Shown here: one piece after another, positions 30,490 through 40,489 of the stretch
Layout: each line of letters starts with the position of its first letter
Position numbering within the stretch: the stretch's first letter is position 1
NCBI RefSeq assembly: GCF_028372415.1
Contig: NC_092872.1
Location: 90,936,575 to 91,000,574 of the forward strand
Reading direction: 5' to 3'
DNA length: 64,000 bases
Source: Notamacropus eugenii
Lineage: Eukaryota > Chordata > Mammalia > Diprotodontia > Macropodidae
Notes under the pieces: model-generated
The model's input: only the letters and a program-made list of their open reading frames with translations
Told to the model about the DNA's origin: nothing
Database searches by the model: none
Program-made: the position numbers and the translations under genes

Positions 30490-31530
30490 TCTCTTCTCCT
30501 TTCTTTATGAGAGAAGTCCCTCAAAAGGGTGGAAATTGCTGGACCCATCCCACATTAAGAAACTAGCCTTGGAATTTCATATCAGTGTGGGAGGTACCTA
30601 AAAATAAAACACAAATTCAGTAGAAAGAGGTGGGATTGGCTGAGAGAAGCCAGGAACCTCAGACTTTCCCCCCTGTTTGCTCCCCATCCATCCCCAGTAG
30701 GCCCATTATCCAGCACACACTGTTTCAAGAGTGTGCCTCAGGCCAGGGGATGGATTCTATCTTGACTTCAGCTGAAAAGGCCACATATTGATTTTCAGAA
30801 ATGCTGTTTTTCAGCGAGCTTGTCAATAGACGCTGGGGGCCTGCTGGTACTCAGAGACGAGAAAGAGCTGACTGCCCATTACCCAGGCTGGGAGCTTGCC
30901 CCAGTCTGGGGGTGTTGGGCTCGAGGGGAGAGTGGATGACATCATTTCCTGGCTCAGAGGATCAGTCTTTGAGGAGTCGGGGAGTCTGCTCTCAAGGACC
31001 ATTCTTCGATTCTCAGTGTCGCTGTGGTTGAGCAATGAGGTTCCTGGTTTGGATGTGCAGAGTCAGGGAGAAATTGATGAGAATCCTGCCAGAGGGTACA
31101 CCATGGAGCTGTGAAGAGAAGCCATTGGTAGAGTGGGGCTGGAGGCACAGGAATGGAGATGTGGGGTGGGTGTCTGATATCTCACCCTTGTCTTCCTCAA
31201 GTTCAAGTATCAAGGCCACCCCTCAAAGAAAAGCTCATACCAGTAGATTAACTCCTATAGTTAAGAACTTTCCCAAGAAGGTTTAAACTCCATGTCTATT
31301 TGGTTTTGCCGAAAGCCATCAAGCTCCCGGTGAAGAGAAGGAGGAGAGAAAGGATCAACATTACCTACCCCAAGGGATCTCAAAGGTGATGAAGATCCCC
31401 TCCTCCCTCAGTCATGTCTACTAGTGCCACCCAGAAATGGCTCCACAATTTAGGTGCCAGTAGATTAACAAGTTTGTCTAATTCCCTAGGGACGTGGGGC
31501 TGGCTTGATTGAAATATCTCTAAGAATGAT
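30490..31530. other. Repeat-poor tract, candidate unique sequence
   Basis: About 1 kb without recognised repeats, with short overlapping frames on both strands between 30800 and 31290 (up to 83 codons). None has a recognised motif, and overlapping frames on both strands point to compositional chance. It is worth a conservation check. Confidence 0.35.
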
Positions 31531-31548
31531 TAAGAACTCCCTTCCCCA

Positions 31549-32119
31549 TGCTCATGGACTGGGTAATGGCTGAACAAATTGTGGTACATGAATGTGATGG
31601 AATACTATCATTCCATAAGAAATAATGAGCAGGCAGACTTCAGAAAAACCTAGAAAGGCTTACCTGAACTGATTCTGAGTGAAGTGAGCAGAACCAGGAG
31701 AACACTGTACACACGAAAGGCAACAATGTTAACTGTATTTGATATATGATATCTTTGGTAGACTTCTCTCTTCTCAGCAATACAAGGATCTAAGACACCA
31801 AAAGACTCAGGGTGGAAAGTGCTGTCCACATCCAGAAAAAGAATTATGAAGTCTGAAAGCAGATTGAAGAAGACTATTTGCTCTCTCCCTTTGTTGATGT
31901 TTCTTCTTTCTCTTGGTTTCTCCCATTGGTTCTAATTCTTCTTTACAACATGACTAATGTGAAAATGTGTTTAATATGAATGAATATGGATAACCTATAA
32001 CAGATGGCACACTGTCTTGGAGAAGGGGAAGGGAGGGAGTAGGAGAAAATTTAAAACTCAAAATCTTATGGAAGTGAATGTGAAAACTAAAAATTAATTT
32101 AAAAAATAATTTTTAAAGA
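31549..32119 (+). mobile_element. 5'-truncated L1 with perfect 17-bp target duplication
   Basis: The 17 bases aagaactcccttcccca occur exactly at 31532-31548 and 32120-32136. Between them is 571 bases of L1: end of ORF2 (aatggctgaacaaattgtgg, agtgaagtgagcagaaccag), the 3'UTR (cacatccagaaaaagaatta, atgaatatggataacctat) and a degenerate A/T-rich end. This is target-primed reverse transcription with 5' truncation. Being so well delimited, it is among the younger insertions here. Confidence 0.95.
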
Positions 32120-32259
32120 AAGAACTCCCTTCCCCACCAACTGTTCTGGAGGAGAGTGTTCCTGGAGGGACTGACGATGACCTAAGGGAAATCTCTTCCA
32201 AATCCAAGGGACCTAGGAGCTCTTGGATTTTTCAAAGGTGATCACCTCTTCTCCTTCCT

Positions 32260-32273
32260 CCCCCCCCCCCCCC
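32260..32273. repeat. Poly-C run (C14)
   Basis: A run of 14 C after a pyrimidine-rich stretch. No associated element is recognised. Confidence 0.9.
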
Positions 32274-32417
32274 AAAGAAACAACAGGATAACTACAAAGT
32301 AGCATCATTCGCTTGCTAAGTAATATCCCTCCTTGGAGGCTTTGGAGACAGAACCACCATTTAGTTGGATTGAGCCCTTTCCCATGTCTCTGAGCTATAA
32401 TGCACTTTATAGAATAA

Positions 32418-32580
32418 CTGTTGTTGTTCCTTCATTCTCAAAGAGGACCGATGACATGAAGAGAGTGCTGTCTTGACTTGCTAGCAAATGGGATATGAGT
32501 GGGGCAGAGCTGTGCAAAGTCATCAGCCTCTCTCTTTCAGCCTAAGGAAAGGCTGAGCTTTTTGGCACTAGGTCTCCAGG
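32418..32580 (-). mobile_element. Short RTE-tailed SINE, antisense
   Basis: Reversed tail cattctcaaagaggaccgat, then gctgtcttgacttgctagca and agagctgtgcaaagtcatca. It resembles the 11.7 kb SINE (both have cttgacttg and gaggcagag-type blocks) more than the other short copies. Confidence 0.75.
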
Positions 32581-32664
32581 TGTTATATAAATAGGCACTG
32601 AGGAATCCCTGGTTACAATAGAGATAGCTCTTGGGTCTTCTTTCGGAGAGCTAACAGGTATAGA

Positions 32665-32765
32665 CCAGTATAGGCTGCACCAAGAGGATAGAATTTGTAG
32701 TCAGAAGAGCTGGGTTCAAGTCCCACTTTGCTTACTTCCTGTAGTATGATCTCATTAAGCTACTT
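32665..32765 (+). mobile_element. MIR-type SINE fragment
   Basis: Shows atagaatttgtagtcagaag, then ctgggttcaagtcccacttt, cut off before the core is complete. Confidence 0.6.
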
Positions 32766-33960
32766 CAATCAACCAATCAACGAATATTTATTAAACTACT
32801 ACTAGAGATAGAAGTGTAGCCACTGAAACCATCCCTACTCACAAGGAGCTTGTTTTCTATTTGGAGATGTGTACATGTCAAAATATATACAGCATAAACA
32901 TAGAATTAATTCATACAAATATATACAAAGTGCTTAAACATAAGTTCATTTTCAAGAGAGGGCCCTAGCAGTTAGGGGATCAGCCAGAGAACTTGGCTAA
33001 ATTTGGTGGTTGAGCTTCATCTTAAAGGAAAAGAGAGAATCTATGAGAATCTAGGGATAATGGTAGTACCTGGCATGCAGTAACCAGTGTTTAATAAATG
33101 CTTATTGATCTGACTTGAGATAAGAAAGGGGTAGATTCCAGATATGGGAGGATGGCCAATGCAAAGATACAGCGACAGAAAATGGTATCTAGTGTGAGGA
33201 ACATAGAGAACATAGAGGAACATTTGGCTGGACCGCACAGGCAATAAAAACATAGTACACCATGAGCCTGTATTCAGAGATATGTCAGTCAATATTTAAC
33301 AACAGGCTCTCTGGAAGAAAAAAAGTACACATGACACACTTTTGAGTTTAATGTACGTCATTAACACTTTTCCATCACTTTGTAAAATCTAGACCATCAA
33401 AAAAAAAAAAAACCAACCCAATAACTCAAGCCCTGATTTGTGCTATTTCTTGATTTCCAAGGTGTAAATGCTCATACTGAAAATTTAACAATCAGCTTGG
33501 GGAACTAGCATGAGCCAGCTACAACATCCTCCTGCCTGTATTTAAAACCTTTTCAACTTGGAAGGCCCTTCCAGATTCTGAACGCTGCTGGCTCTGGGAA
33601 GGTGCTTCAGTAGTGCTAGGAAGGTACAGAACAGTAGAAAGAGAGCCAGCTCTGGAATCTGGAATCTATTCTAAAGGTAATAGGAAGCCACTGGTGTTGA
33701 TTGAGTAAGGTATTCATATAGTCAGATCTAGACTTGGGGAAAATTATTTTGTTGACATTGTGTAGGCAGGAGTGGTAAGAGAGTTGAGTCAAGGAGGCCT
33801 GTTAGGCGACTGTTTCAATAATCCAAGTGACAGGTGATGAAGGCCCAAACTAAGACAGCCAAGATGGTGACTGTCTGAATGAAGAGATGAAGTAGGATGT
33901 GGGAGAGATCTCATAAAAGAAGAGATGGCAAGATATGGCACATGGTTTGATTGGTCCGTT
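32766..33960 (-). mobile_element. L2 3' region, antisense, split by element X
   Basis: 32766-33235 carries cgaatatttattaaactact, ctcacaaggagcttgttttc and a small inverted L2 tail piece (gtttaataaatgcttattga). 33670-33960 carries aggtaataggaagccactgg and aatccaagtgacaggtgatg, which lie further into the reversed 3' region and RT end. Element X (33236-33610) sits between them. Confidence 0.6.
33236..33610 (+). repeat. Unnamed dispersed element X, long copy 1
   Basis: About 370 bases, from the accatgagcctgtattcag area through ttaacaacaggctctctgga, catgacacacttttgagttt, catcactttgtaaaatctag and ccaaggtgtaaatgctcata to agccagctacaacatcctcc. It recurs at 34548-34900 in the same orientation. It has no coding potential. 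Class unknown; a non-autonomous DNA transposon or old LTR are both possible. Confidence 0.75.
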
Positions 33961-34029
33961 TCTATTGTCTTCTCTCTGTTGATTACTTCCTAGTTGTCTT
34001 GGCTATAGATGGTTCTCACATAGTAAATT

Positions 34030-34255
34030 GTGTGCACTCTCCTTGAATAGACTGTAAGCTCCTTGAGGGAAGAAACTGCCTTTTTACCTTTTTTGGTATC
34101 TCCGGTGCTTAGCATAGTGTCTGGCACATAGTAGGTACTTAGCAAATGCTTATTAACTACCTGGTCTCAGTTTTCTAAATTGTACTATGAGAGGGGGTTG
34201 GAGTAGATGATCAATAAAATCCCTTCTCATTCTAATTCTGAAATCATTTTCTATA
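34030..34255 (+). mobile_element. L2 3' terminus followed by a MIR-like tail
   Basis: Has gtaagctccttgagggaaga, gtgtctggcacatagtaggt and aaatgcttattaactacctg, then a MIR-like cagttttctaaattgtacta and agtagatgatcaataaaatc. Confidence 0.7.
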
Positions 34256-34279
34256 CTGCTTTGAGTCCCACCTGCTGTT

Positions 34280-34385
34280 TAATTCAACAAAAGTTTATTC
34301 CAGCACCTACTATGTATAGAATATTAAGCTAAGAGCCCAAGGAGCTTAAGATCTACTAGAGAGATAAAACAAATATATTCATACT
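34280..34385 (-). mobile_element. L2 3' terminus, antisense
   Basis: Shows aaaagtttattccagcacct, then actatgtatagaatattaag and cccaaggagcttaagatcta. Confidence 0.65.
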
Positions 34386-34547
34386 TCCAGGTTCTCTGAT
34401 TGTCTGTGTGGGAATTCTCCCTTACTGTGTAAATTTAGTAGATTACTCCCTTACTGTGCAATTTAGCAGATTTTTGGCAAAAGTTGCTATGGATGAAAAA
34501 TTAATCATCCTGAGTAATGTGTCTCTCTGAACTAAGTTATTTTGACC

Positions 34548-34900
34548 CATGAATGACAAAAATATAGTCCACCATAAGGCTATATTTGGGGGTGTGCTGG
34601 TCATTGTTTAACAGCAGGTTCTCTGAAAAAAAAGTCCACATGACACACTTTTAAATTTGATCTGCATCATTAACATTTACTTTCATCACTTTGTAAAGTC
34701 TAGACAATTAAAGAAACCCCAATAACTCAAACCCTGATTAGTAGTGTTTGTTGATTTCCAAGGTGTAAATGCTCATGCTGAAAATTTGACAATCAGTTTG
34801 GGAAGCCAGAATGAGCCAGCTACAGCATGCTCCCAAAGCCTTTTCAACTTGAAAGACTCTTCTAGACCTGAACTCTGTTGGCTCGAGAAAGGGATTTCAG
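34548..34900 (+). repeat. Unnamed dispersed element X, long copy 2
   Basis: Second long copy, 1.31 kb downstream of copy 1. It has gggggtgtgctggtcattgt, ttaacagcaggttctctgaa, catcactttgtaaagtctag, ccaaggtgtaaatgctcatg and agccagctacagcatgctcc. The plus-strand frame at 34744-34977 lies across its end and is not a gene. Confidence 0.75.
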
Positions 34901-34924
34901 AGGAAATGGTTCAGAATTGTAGAA

Positions 34925-35150
34925 ATTGTTGCTGTGTTTGTGCTTCGTTCTTGAAGAGGACCATGACATCAAGATGATGACATGACTTGCAGTTGACTTT
35001 GATTTGAGTGAAGAAGGGCTGTGCAAGGTCACCAGCCTCACTTTCTCTTCCTGAGTCATCTGGGTCCAGTGGCCTGATATTCATCAGGATGACTGGAGAT
35101 GGCCCAGGATGCAATGTGAACCCTGGCCCTTTCAGGCTAAGGTTCTATAG
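34925..35150 (-). mobile_element. Short RTE-tailed SINE, antisense, near full length
   Basis: Reversed tail gttcttgaagaggaccatga, then agttgactttgatttgagtg, tgcaaggtcaccagcctcac, catctgggtccagtggcctg, and the 5' end gatggcccaggatgcaatgt. About 225 bases. Confidence 0.85.
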
Positions 35151-35374
35151 AATTCTCACTTTGAGTGAGATACATCCATTCAATGAATAAACTTCTTTAA
35201 GTAGTTGCTCAAGGGATGGCCCCTTTAATAGAAAAAAAAATAAAACAGGGAGGAAGACAAACAATTCCTATTTAGTATTTAAATCCATTTTGTGCTAGGT
35301 AGGTGGGGTCTTGTTATCCAGTCTATGAGCTCCACAGTGAATTGAGTTTGAGACTTGGGCTAATTTGACAAAAA
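35151..35374. other. No recognised feature
   Basis: Short unassigned stretch with an A-rich patch. Confidence 0.3.
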
Positions 35375-35498
35375 AGGAAGTTGATAAATGTTAGAGAAGA
35401 GGTGGGAAAATTGGGACCCTGATACACTATTAGTGGAATTGTAAACTTACTCAACCATTCTGGAAAGCAATTTGGAACTATGCCCAAAGGGCAATTCT
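35375..35498 (+). mobile_element. L1 ORF2 terminal fragment
   Basis: Has gataaatgttagagaagagg, then attgtaaacttactcaacca and ggaaagcaatttggaactat, the stretch that also occurs in the L1 copies at 54.4 and 60.1 kb. It stops where the following MIR begins. Confidence 0.8.
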
Positions 35499-35632
35499 GA
35501 CACCTGCTACTTGTGTATCCTTGGGCAAGTCATTTCTCTTCCCCGGGCCTCCATTTCCTCATCAGTAATATGGGAATGGAAGGTGGACTAACTCACCCCT
35601 TCCAATTCTGGTTCTGTGATCCTATCATTATA
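35498..35632 (+). mobile_element. MIR-type SINE
   Basis: Core ctacttgtgtatccttgggc, then tccatttcctcatcagtaat and ccttccaattctggttctgt. Confidence 0.75.
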
Positions 35633-35639
35633 TAAGAGT

Positions 35640-36010
35640 TTAGCGTAGGGAAGCACACACATAAATAAATAATTCTAAGTTAGTGCACAAGGGAGGCCCA
35701 AACAGACCTCTGGTCTGAGAGATTCAAGAGGAGAGAGATCACTTTTGTGATCAGGGAAGTCTTCATGGAGGAGATGGCACCTGCTGTTTACTTGAAAAAA
35801 AGGCTAGTCAATTAAGCATTTATGAAGCTAGGCTCTGAGACTCCAGAGACAAAAATCAAAAGTTCTTGTTCTCAAGGCATTTAAACTCCCCTGGGGGAAA
35901 CAAAATATAAATGGAGAAGTAAACAGGGCAGGTACAAAGTAATTTGGGGTATGTGGGGAGGGAGACACTGATGACTTCGTGAATCAGGGCTGGCCTCTTA
36001 CGGGAGGTGA
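35640..36010 (-). mobile_element. Diverged L2-like, antisense
   Basis: Contains aagtcttcatggaggagatg, then caattaagcatttatgaagc and gttctcaaggcatttaaact. Two L2-like pieces appear joined. The assignment is weaker than for the other antisense L2 copies. Confidence 0.45.
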
Positions 36011-36149
36011 ACTTCATGAATAGAGAGCTGGAAATCTGTAACTCAGGTTTCTGAGGGTGCAGACATAGTGGGAGTCAACTGTACAGAGGGGACAAAGGAA
36101 GCTATGGTAATGGGTAAAGTCACCAAATGAAACCGGGTATAGAATACAG

Positions 36150-36475
36150 GAGAGGAGAGGAGAGGGAAAAGAGGAGAGAGCAGAGAGAGAAGAGGAATAA
36201 AAGAGAGAGGGAGAAGAAAGGAGAGGAGAAAGGAGGGGAAAGAGAGGAGAGGGAAAAGAGAGGAGTGGAGAGGGAAAAGAGAGGAGTGGAGAGGGAAAAG
36301 AGAGGAGTGGAGGGGAAAAAGAGAGGAGTGGAGAGGGAAAAGAGAGGAGTGGAGGGGAAAAAGAGAGGAGTGGAGAGGGAAAAGAGAGGAGTGAAGAGGG
36401 AAAAGAGAGGAGTGAAGAGGGAAAAGAGAGGAGTGGGAAGGGAGAAGAAGAGAAAAGGAAAGGAGAGGGATTAAA
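36150..36475. repeat. GA-rich 21-bp minisatellite
   Basis: Tandem units of 21 bases (agaggagtggagagggaaaag and variants) repeat roughly nine times between 36238 and 36445, with simpler GA-rich sequence on each side. As 21 is a multiple of three and the unit has no stops, it stays open in several frames. This explains the 115-codon plus-strand and the 158- and 198-codon minus-strand frames, with a seven-residue repeat in each. No sign that it is translated. Confidence 0.9.
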
Positions 36476-36599
36476 ATAAAAGAGAAGGGAAAGGAGAGAA
36501 CTTTGGGGGACATCCACATTTAGAGGGTAGGAGGAAGAGGTAATAAAGAAGCTATAAAACAAGGCATTCTTGAGGTAGAAGAGCCAAGGATGTAGTCTT

Positions 36600-36735
36600 G
36601 TGCAGTCCAAGAAAATGTCAAGAAGGAAGGTTGATAATCAGTTTCAAATGCTGCAGAGATCGAGGAACATGAGGTTTCAGTCCATTGAACTTAGTGATAA
36701 GGGATTAATTAATGATTCTGAAAAGAGGAGAGTCT
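36600..36735 (-). mobile_element. L2-related antisense fragment
   Basis: Shows aaatgctgcagagatcgagg, then tcagtccattgaacttagtg, which in other mammals is a known continuation of the long antisense L2 sequence (ORF portion). Confidence 0.5.
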
Positions 36736-37380
36736 TGTTGCCTGCTCTCTCTCCATAGGACATTACTGCCTACCGAAGATGGTTCTCATTAGGGCAGGAT
36801 GCACAGTTGACCTTTGGACCAGGAGCTTAGGTCTCTCCTAGAATTACCTTTCATTCATTCATTCAGGAAAATCCTTTGCCCCCCCCTCCCCCCAATCAGT
36901 GTTTACACATGGCCTGAATTCCAAGCAAAGCTCCTTTATCTTCAACGAATGTGAAATCTTCTTAGAATTTGAGGAAGGGATGATTGGCTTTGAGCCCCAG
37001 GGTGAAGGCCTGTCAGTGGTATTGATTGAGGGCCCTCGCTTGGCCTCAGTAGAACTATTACAAAGAGCGGAAGAGATGGGTCTCTGATCTCCAGGAGCAA
37101 GCAGTTTCATGCTGTGTCTGAATGCTGAGTGTTTGCACAGTAAAGACTTGGTCACACCAGAGAAAATAAATAGCACCTCTTCCCAGGCCAGTCTCCAGGA
37201 GTAAGTCTAGTGAACTGTGGCATTAATTTTACAATCTGTTAGCTCAACTATTTCCTTTTTTCTGTTTCCTTGCTATTGCCCTGACCTTTCCTGATCCCGA
37301 AACAATCTTCCCTCTTCATTTTGGGACCTTTGAGCTCAAGGTATCCCCAAAGATGCCAGTCCCCTTACAAAACCTATGAG
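36736..37380. other. Repeat-poor tract
   Basis: About 640 bases without recognised repeats. Opposed short frames at 36859-37176 (minus) and 36899-37087 (plus) overlap, and neither has a recognised motif. Confidence 0.35.
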
Positions 37381-37384
37381 ATCT

Positions 37385-37745
37385 ATCATTTTGCTTCTCC
37401 CAAGCAGACTAGCTAATGATTACTAGATTAACCTTCCTAAAACACTGATTTAATCGTCAATACCAGTCTCAAGAACCTTCAACAGTCTCCTTTCTTCTCT
37501 TAACCCTTCAACAAAAAAAGAAGAAAAAAAAGAGCCTAAATCCTTTCACCTGGATTTCAAAATCTTCTGTATGGTGGCTCAATGAACCAGCCTTTTCAAC
37601 TTTATCAAAGTGTTCTGTTTGGCCTAAACACAGCTTGCGTTTTTCCCCCTGCCTTCATGCCTTTGTTCATACATTTCTTCCTTCAATTAACTTCTCTGCC
37701 ATCTCAGCTTTTTACTTTCAAGGCCCAGGTCAGATTTCAAATTGG
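37385..37745 (+). mobile_element. L2 LINE, 3' part
   Basis: Has attaaccttcctaaaacact, then accttcaacagtctcctttc and the cttcatgcctttgttcatac block. It ends at tttcaaggcccaggtcagat, immediately before the palindromic MITE. Confidence 0.7.
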
Positions 37746-37766
37746 AATGATCTCTTGTGCTAGATC

Positions 37767-37916
37767 CAGGTGGGGAATTTTCAGCCTTGAGACCACATGT
37801 GGCCCTCTAGGTCTTCAAGTCCTTCACAGAGACGTGAAGTTGCATTCAGTCAAAGGGCTGAACTTGAGGACCTAGAGGGCCATATGTGGCCTCGAAGCTG
37901 CAGGTCCCTACTCTTG
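37767..37916. mobile_element. Palindromic MITE, copy 1
   Basis: Left arm ccttgagaccacatgtggcc, then ctctaggtcttcaagtcc. Right arm gggctgaacttgaggaccta, then gagggccatatgtggcctcg. The arms are inverted copies of about 60 bases. The ends resemble caggtggggaa and gtccctactcttg. The element has no coding capacity. Confidence 0.8.
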
Positions 37917-37919
37917 TCC

Positions 37920-38238
37920 TAGATATTGTAGAGGTGCTCTTGTTGGGCTGATCTAAGAGTTCTTGACTTCTTTATGTCACTACGCTCCCCTTCTCCAATA
38001 TAGGGAGACCACTTCTTGAAGAATGTTTTCAATACATAAAATAAATTACATAGAATTAGACAGTAAATTAATTATAATGAAATACAACTTTCAAAATATT
38101 ATTAAAATGATTAAGATATTTAATTTAATTATGAAAGGAAAAATGTTCGTGGACTCCAGATTAACAAGCCCTGGATTAACTGACCTCTGAGGTCCCTTTC
38201 AAAGCTGATATCCCATCCATTCCATTCCAACAAATTTA
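37920..38238. other. No recognised feature
   Basis: AT-rich stretch at 38030-38130. Otherwise unassigned. Confidence 0.35.
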
Positions 38239-38335
38239 ACTCTGTTACCCTTCCCAGGGTTATTTGTATTTTAAAGAGTAAAAATAATGATCACTGACAT
38301 GTATACAATGCTTCAAAGTTTTCCAAAACAGTTAC
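38239..38335 (-). repeat. Local repeat pair, copy A (includes MIR tail)
   Basis: The segment ctctgttacccttcccaggg...gcttcaaagttttccaaaac recurs at 39346-39441. The second half resembles a reversed MIR tail. The first half (before aataatgatcactgacat) does not, and is shared too. Confidence 0.65.
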
Positions 38336-38344
38336 CTACTTTTA

Positions 38345-38505
38345 GAGGCAGTTTATAGGATAGAGTGCTGGACCTGAAATCAGAAAGGTCTGAAACTAAA
38401 ATCTGTCCTCAAATGTTTGTGAGCTGTGGGACCCTGGTCAAGTCAAATAAGATAGTATTTGTAAAGTGCTTGCCATGGTGCCTAGAAGATAGTGGAATGC
38501 TTGTT
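38345..38505 (+). mobile_element. SINE/MIR composite
   Basis: Has aggatagagtgctggacctg, then aaatcagaaaggtctgaaac, gtgggaccctggtcaagtca, and the tail agtatttgtaaagtgcttgc. Confidence 0.7.
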
Positions 38506-38507
38506 CC

Positions 38508-38840
38508 CCCATCTCTACTATGTGTCCTGTACTATACTGGGTACAGAGAATGCAAACACAAAAAGGAAAAGTATGCCTACTCTTAAGGAACTTGTATTCT
38601 ACTGAAGGGAATCACAGACACAGTGAAATGAAATACTAGTTATATACAAAATCAAGATGTAATTTGGGCACGGAGAATGCTAACAAAAGGGGGTGAGGCT
38701 GGGGTGAGGTGGGGGCTGTGGAATCAGGAGAGACCTCTCATAGCAGATGGCATTTGACTTGTTAGGGGTTCCAAGAAGCAGAGGGATACAGAGAGAAAGC
38801 ATCAGACATGGCAGGCAACGTGTTCAAAGACATGAAGACT
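38508..38840 (-). mobile_element. L2 3' region, antisense
   Basis: Shows ctactatgtgtcctgtacta, then ctcttaaggaacttgtattc and aggagagacctctcatagca. A diverged copy. Confidence 0.6.
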
Positions 38841-38844
38841 CATG

Positions 38845-39340
38845 CACCCTTTCTTCCTTCTCTGATCATTCTATCTGGAAAGGACTTCTATGTTCTCTGA
38901 ACTCCTGGAGAGATTTTATTTTTTCCTCCTCCCACATGTCTTGGACTGTGGTTGTGTCCACATCACCCCTTCCTCATTGGATGACAAGGAGGGTAAGGAT
39001 GGGGAGAGGGGTGGGGAGAGTCCATTCATATCTGTATTTTCCCTCAGACTTTTGATTTGCCTAATGATACTTCTCTGTCTGCCCCCCTGCTTATGACCTT
39101 CTCTCCCTCTCTTCCTCCTCCTCCAGACACAACCCACACTACTACTACTCCATAAGAGAGCTGGAAGATGACTCCTTTCAGTTTTTGTTTATTCACATTT
39201 CACCCTGGACAGAATGGAGAAAGAAATGAAGATGGTCTTTGTAGCCCCTACCTTCTCTTTGACATTTTCCTCCCTTTCAGCTTCCCTGTTTACAATAATA
39301 AACATAATCTAGCAATGCTATTCATGCTAAATCATTAGAG
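38845..39340. other. Repeat-poor tract
   Basis: Pyrimidine-rich sequence around 38930-39125 gives overlapping frames on both strands (68-102 codons) that look compositional. No gene is supported. Confidence 0.35.
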
Positions 39341-39345
39341 ACTTT

Positions 39346-39660
39346 ACTCTGTTACCCTTCTCAAAGATATTTGTATTTTAAAGAATAAAAATAATGATCA
39401 CTGACATTTAAACAGTGCTTTAAAGTTTTCCAAATCATTTATATACATTATCTTGTATATATGCCTCATTAGCAACAGAGTTTGGCACATGGTAAATAAT
39501 AAATGCTTTTCTTCATTCATCCATTTCTTTCATCTTGTTTGAGCCCTACAACAACTCTGTGAGGTAAGTGCTACTGTAGTTACTATTCCCATTTTACAGA
39601 GGAGGAAACATACTCAGAGAGGTTAGTTATTTACCCATGATAATGAAGAGGATAATGTTC
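39346..39660 (-). mobile_element. MIR, antisense, with an inserted L2 tail
   Basis: 39346-39441 is copy B of the local pair. A plus-strand L2 end (tttggcacatggtaaataat) intrudes at about 39478-39525. The reversed MIR then resumes with ccctacaacaactctgtgag and cccattttacagaggaggaa. Confidence 0.65.
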
Positions 39661-39739
39661 AACCCAAAGAAATGATCCTCTAATGGTAAATTTCAAACTA
39701 CAACCTATCCTTCCCTTGCTTCCTTCCTTCCTTCCTATT

Positions 39740-39950
39740 ATTCCCGTCTACACACTCTAGTCTTGCCAAACTGGATTAATTGCTATCTCTAAGTTGTCCA
39801 ACATTCTCTGCCCTCTCCCCTGCCCTCCAACTCCTGCCATCTTTCCTGTTCTTTTGATCAGACTGTTTTCTCCCCTTAAAATGCCCTCCTCCATTCTCAC
39901 GCCCATCTCTGCCTGTCAATACCTTACCTATCCTTCAGACCCACAGGTTC
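39740..39950 (+). mobile_element. L2 LINE, 3' part
   Basis: Has actctagtcttgccaaactg, then tgccctcctccattctcacg and accttacctatccttcagac, matching the L2 3' region. Confidence 0.65.
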
Positions 39951-39989
39951 AAATCGACACTCTGATACTAGCTAGATAACCATGGGCCA

Positions 39990-40175
39990 TAGGTAATGTG
40001 GTGTAGTCGAGGTAATTCTGAGTTTAGAGTTAAATATGATCCTGAGCTCAAATTCCACCTTCCCCATGCGATCTTGGGCAAATCATTTACTCTTTCTGTG
40101 TACCTCAGTTTCCTCATTCCTAAAATGAGGGAGTTGACTGAATGATCTCTAAGGTTCCTTCTATTACTATCTGTA
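39990..40175 (+). mobile_element. MIR-type SINE
   Basis: Shows tgcgatcttgggcaaatcat, then cagtttcctcattcctaaaa and gatctctaaggttccttcta. Confidence 0.75.
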
Positions 40176-40209
40176 AGGATACTATCATCCCATGAAGTCA
40201 ATAGCTTCT

Positions 40210-40350
40210 CTGATCACCAGTGGCCTCATTTGTAAAATGGAGATAATACCTAGAGTCCCAATATCATGGGTTTGTCTTAGGATTCAAATGAAATAAAAGT
40301 AGATAAAGCTCTTTGCAAATCTTAAAGCTCAATAAAAGTATCAGTTTGGA
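40210..40350 (+). mobile_element. MIR-type SINE, 3' part
   Basis: Has ggcctcatttgtaaaatgga, then cttaggattcaaatgaaata and the tail ctctttgcaaatcttaaagc. Confidence 0.7.
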
Positions 40351-40364
40351 ATAATAGTCCCTAA

Positions 40365-40470
40365 GCTCCATGTTAACACCCTTAAGGCTGGGGCCATGTC
40401 TTATTTATCTATTTCCCCCAGCCCTTTGACTATACCAGAGATGTAACAAATTATTGGGTGAGTGAATGAA
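40365..40470 (+). mobile_element. L2 3' terminus
   Basis: Shows aaggctggggccatgtctta, then atttcccccagccctttgac and gtgagtgaatgaatg at the end. Confidence 0.65.
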
Positions 40471-40489
40471 TGAAAGGATAGAGGGGGAA

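Noticed and set aside
36014..36610. 198-codon and 158-codon frames rich in Ser, Leu, Pro and Phe on the minus strand
   Set aside because: They are translations of the 21-bp GA-rich minisatellite, open only because the unit is stop-free and a multiple of three.
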